A model generated the notes under the pieces. It was not told the DNA's origin, ran no database searches, and saw nothing but the letters and a program-made list of their open reading frames with translations. The translations under genes were made by a program, and so were the position numbers. From Pirellulales bacterium (GTDB lineage: Bacteria > Planctomycetota > Planctomycetia > Pirellulales > Thermoguttaceae), in contig JAUWJC010000303.1 in NCBI GenBank assembly GCA_030607895.1, positions 1-5,598 of the forward strand: 5,598 bases of DNA. Reading direction: 5' to 3'. Positions 3,741 to 5,598 of this stretch are shown in pieces (positions within the stretch are counted from its first letter, which is position 1; every line of letters begins with the position of its first letter).

Positions 3741-5598
3741 TTACTTGCGAATCATGAATATCCGATCGACGTACACGGCCGTCACTTCGTCTGGTCTATT
3801 GGGCGGGGCCACCCAAAAAATCATTTGGCCGCCAAGATCGTATGCACCCAGATCGACCACGTAGTACTTGTCACCCGCACACTGCTTGACTTCCACCCCA
3901 CGCGACGCAATCCCCCGCTTCGTGCGATAATCGTAGATGCCCAGCGTCATGGCGGGACCGCTCTTGGTTTTCGCTTCGCAGCGCACGGCAACGTAGCAGT
4001 GCCACGGATTGCCACAACTCAGATCGGCTGATATCGGACACGAAACGGCCCACTCATGGTGGTTACCGGGCATTCGGGCCGCTTTTCCGTCGGAGGCTGC
4101 CGGGTCGTCCGCGATAGCGGCCCATTCGTGTTCGTTGGCCAACCGGAATTGGTTGTCTTGTATGTCGATCCAGTCGTTTTCCGAAAGGCCCTTGCACTTT
4201 TCCGGCGGGGGGCCGGGCGGACGAAATCGCCGGCGGAGCTTCTTTTCGTAATCCGAGAACGGTCGCGCTTCGCGGGAATTGCGCACCTTGAACTGATGTG
4301 CCTGGCGGATGAACTCCTCGCACGCGGCCGCCGGGTCCTTTGGCCCGAGGAACTCCGTGCCGCTGGTTTTCGCCGTCCTTTTCAGCAAGTCGTAACGCTT
4401 GAGCCACACGTGATCCAGCGGCATGCGTTCTCGACGCACCCGCAACGAGAGCACCGGATCGCCGGCAACGGCCTTGGCCGCCTTGTCGAAGAGCTTTGTC
4501 GCTTTGTTGACGTCGGCCGGTGTGAGCCAGGCCGCCGTATCGTGCATGAAGCAACGCAGATACACGTCGGATCGCCCGGCCGCGTCGTGAACCAGATCGA
4601 GATAGGCAAGGAGATGGGGAGCCGCCGGGCCGTAGTATCCATCGAGGAACTCACGCACCAGCGCCTTGTCGTCGCGCCGCGGATCCCACATCAGGTGGGC
4701 CAGCAGCCACGCCCGCAAGCGAACGAAATCGCCCACCGAACACTGCGAGTCGCCCTGTTCAAACAGACCCACCACGTTGTGATCGACAAAAAACCGGAGG
4801 TTCGGCGCCAATACCCGCATGTTCGGATGCGGCAAGATGTAGTTCGAGAAGTTGGTCACGTAGTTCCAGACGAACAGTTGCGGCGCGATTTTGCTCCAGC
4901 CCTCGATATCGCCGCGGAACTTCTCGTTTTGCGTGCCCTTGCCCAGCGGTTGCACGAAGGAACACTCGATCGAGCATAGACGGACGATCACGTTGGGGCG
5001 TGGCTTCACGTGAAGCGGCGGGGTGCGCGTGTACTGGTACGCCAGTGTCTCGACCAGCACGTTGGGGAACTCCTTTTCGATATCCTGGGCCACGGCGTTG
5101 ACGAAATGCACCAGCGGCCCCGACTCCGAGCCTTCCTCCTTCACCACCGCCCGGCACCGGTCGCACTGGCACGGATTGTGCCAATCGTTCTGGCTGATGG
5201 AGATTATTCCCGCGCCGGGGTCTTTTCGCAGTCGGGAGGTCGCATTGCGGACCAACTCCTTGCGCATCTCCTCGTTGGTCAGGCAAAGCTGCGCCCGGTC
5301 GGTGGTTCGCTTTCCCTTGATGAGGCTGTACCACTCGGGATGCTCGGCGAAGTACTTTCCAGGCGGCAAAAGCGGGTAGAAGGTGTGAACGAATCCGGCG
5401 AACCGATAGTGGCCTCCGTACTCGGGCGGAACCCTGCAGGCGTGGCCGTTGCATTTCTGCCGTGCGGCGAAAACGCCGCCAAGCGCATCGAGGTAGTACG
5501 CCTCCCGGTAACGCAGCGGCGGAGCGGACGCAACGTCGAGCGCCGGAATCGTCAGCGTGGGCTTCTTGGGAACGTAGCTCTCCTCGGATGTCCACCAG
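3741..5598 (-). CDS. DUF4838 domain-containing protein, glycosidase-like (N-terminus beyond window)
   Basis: An open frame runs leftward from the right edge to TAA at 3741-3743, giving 618 visible residues; the N-terminus, where a signal peptide and alpha-glucuronidase-like N-terminal domain would be expected, is missing. The TTG at 5367-5369 is an internal Leu codon, not a start: upstream codons continue with family-like sequence such as PPLRYREAYY (26-35), PPEYGGHYRFAGFVHTFYPL (57-76) and then PPGKYFAEHPEWYSL. Visible residues up to about 345 fit the DUF4838 region, a TIM-barrel-like domain related to glycoside hydrolases. They include GIISISQNDWHNPCQCDRC (130-148), whose closely spaced cysteines 143, 145 and 148 could bind metal or form a disulfide, and VWNYVTNFSNY (243-253). 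Residues 345-460 are helical and linker-like with a proline-rich patch (PPGPPPEK). Residues 475-618 look like a beta-sandwich, possibly carbohydrate-binding, ending IFMIRK. The likely role is secreted or periplasmic polysaccharide breakdown; catalytic residues are not assigned. The domain name is from memory. Confidence 0.85.
   Translation of the reverse strand, partial: WWTSEESYVPKKPTLTIPALDVASAPPLRYREAYYLDALGGVFAARQKCNGHACRVPPEYGGHYRFAGFVHTFYPLLPPGKYFAEHPEWYSLIKGKRTTDRAQLCLTNEEMRKELVRNATSRLRKDPGAGIISISQNDWHNPCQCDRCRAVVKEEGSESGPLVHFVNAVAQDIEKEFPNVLVETLAYQYTRTPPLHVKPRPNVIVRLCSIECSFVQPLGKGTQNEKFRGDIEGWSKIAPQLFVWNYVTNFSNYILPHPNMRVLAPNLRFFVDHNVVGLFEQGDSQCSVGDFVRLRAWLLAHLMWDPRRDDKALVREFLDGYYGPAAPHLLAYLDLVHDAAGRSDVYLRCFMHDTAAWLTPADVNKATKLFDKAAKAVAGDPVLSLRVRRERMPLDHVWLKRYDLLKRTAKTSGTEFLGPKDPAAACEEFIRQAHQFKVRNSREARPFSDYEKKLRRRFRPPGPPPEKCKGLSENDWIDIQDNQFRLANEHEWAAIADDPAASDGKAARMPGNHHEWAVSCPISADLSCGNPWHCYVAVRCEAKTKSGPAMTLGIYDYRTKRGIASRGVEVKQCAGDKYYVVDLGAYDLGGQMIFWVAPPNRPDEVTAVYVDRIFMIRK

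Noticed and set aside
4196..4225. G-rich tract in the DUF4838 gene as a possible regulatory quadruplex
   Set aside because: It is explained by the proline-rich linker (PPGPPPEK) coded on the minus strand.
4056..4979. Long open frame (307 codons) on the plus strand opposite the DUF4838 gene
   Set aside because: It lies wholly antisense to a well-supported coding frame, its protein is rich in Arg/His/Val with no recognisable domain, and long antisense frames are expected from GC-rich codon bias.
5367..5369. TTG as the start of the DUF4838 gene
   Set aside because: The frame stays open to the window edge and the upstream 76 residues look like genuine continuation of the same protein, so this is an internal leucine codon.

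Overview
The window looks like GC-rich bacterial chromosome, most likely from a planctomycete of the Pirellulales type. This is an inference from three things: a DUF4838-type secreted glycosidase-like gene, an HtrA protease whose PDZ domain carries an insert I associate with planctomycetes, and small-protein and intergenic repeat styles I remember from those genomes. No database search was possible.

Layout. A short heptanucleotide tandem repeat (1-21) abuts the start codon of a complete 624-residue membrane transporter of the SLC13/DASS type with two internal TrkA-C (RCK_C) domains (23-1897, +). A 159-base gap follows. It holds a good sigma70-like promoter (TTGCCT-17-TAGAAT), a strong Shine-Dalgarno sequence, and an 86-base imperfect inverted repeat (1959-2044) flanked by A and T tracts. 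The repeat ends one base before the Shine-Dalgarno of a 76-residue antitoxin-like protein (2057-2287, +). That gene's stop codon overlaps the GTG start of a 78-residue conserved-looking acidic protein of unknown function (2284-2520, +). After 58 bases comes a complete HtrA/DegS-like serine protease with a signal anchor, a His-Asp-Ser triad and one PDZ domain (2579-3721, +). Nineteen bases further on, a convergent gene begins: the C-terminal 618 residues of a large DUF4838-type protein on the minus strand (3741-5598), whose N-terminus lies beyond the right edge.

How the genes relate. The two small genes form a translationally coupled pair and may share the promoter at 1910-1938 with htrA. The transporter, the protease and the DUF4838 protein have no obvious common pathway, so this looks like ordinary chromosome with one accessory spot, the repeat plus small-gene pair at 1900-2520. 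The most interesting points are the antitoxin-like protein paired with an unusual partner instead of the expected PIN-domain toxin, and the inverted repeat lying between promoter and start codon, where it could act as an attenuator or add an in-frame N-terminal extension. No RNA genes, CRISPR arrays or transposase genes were seen.
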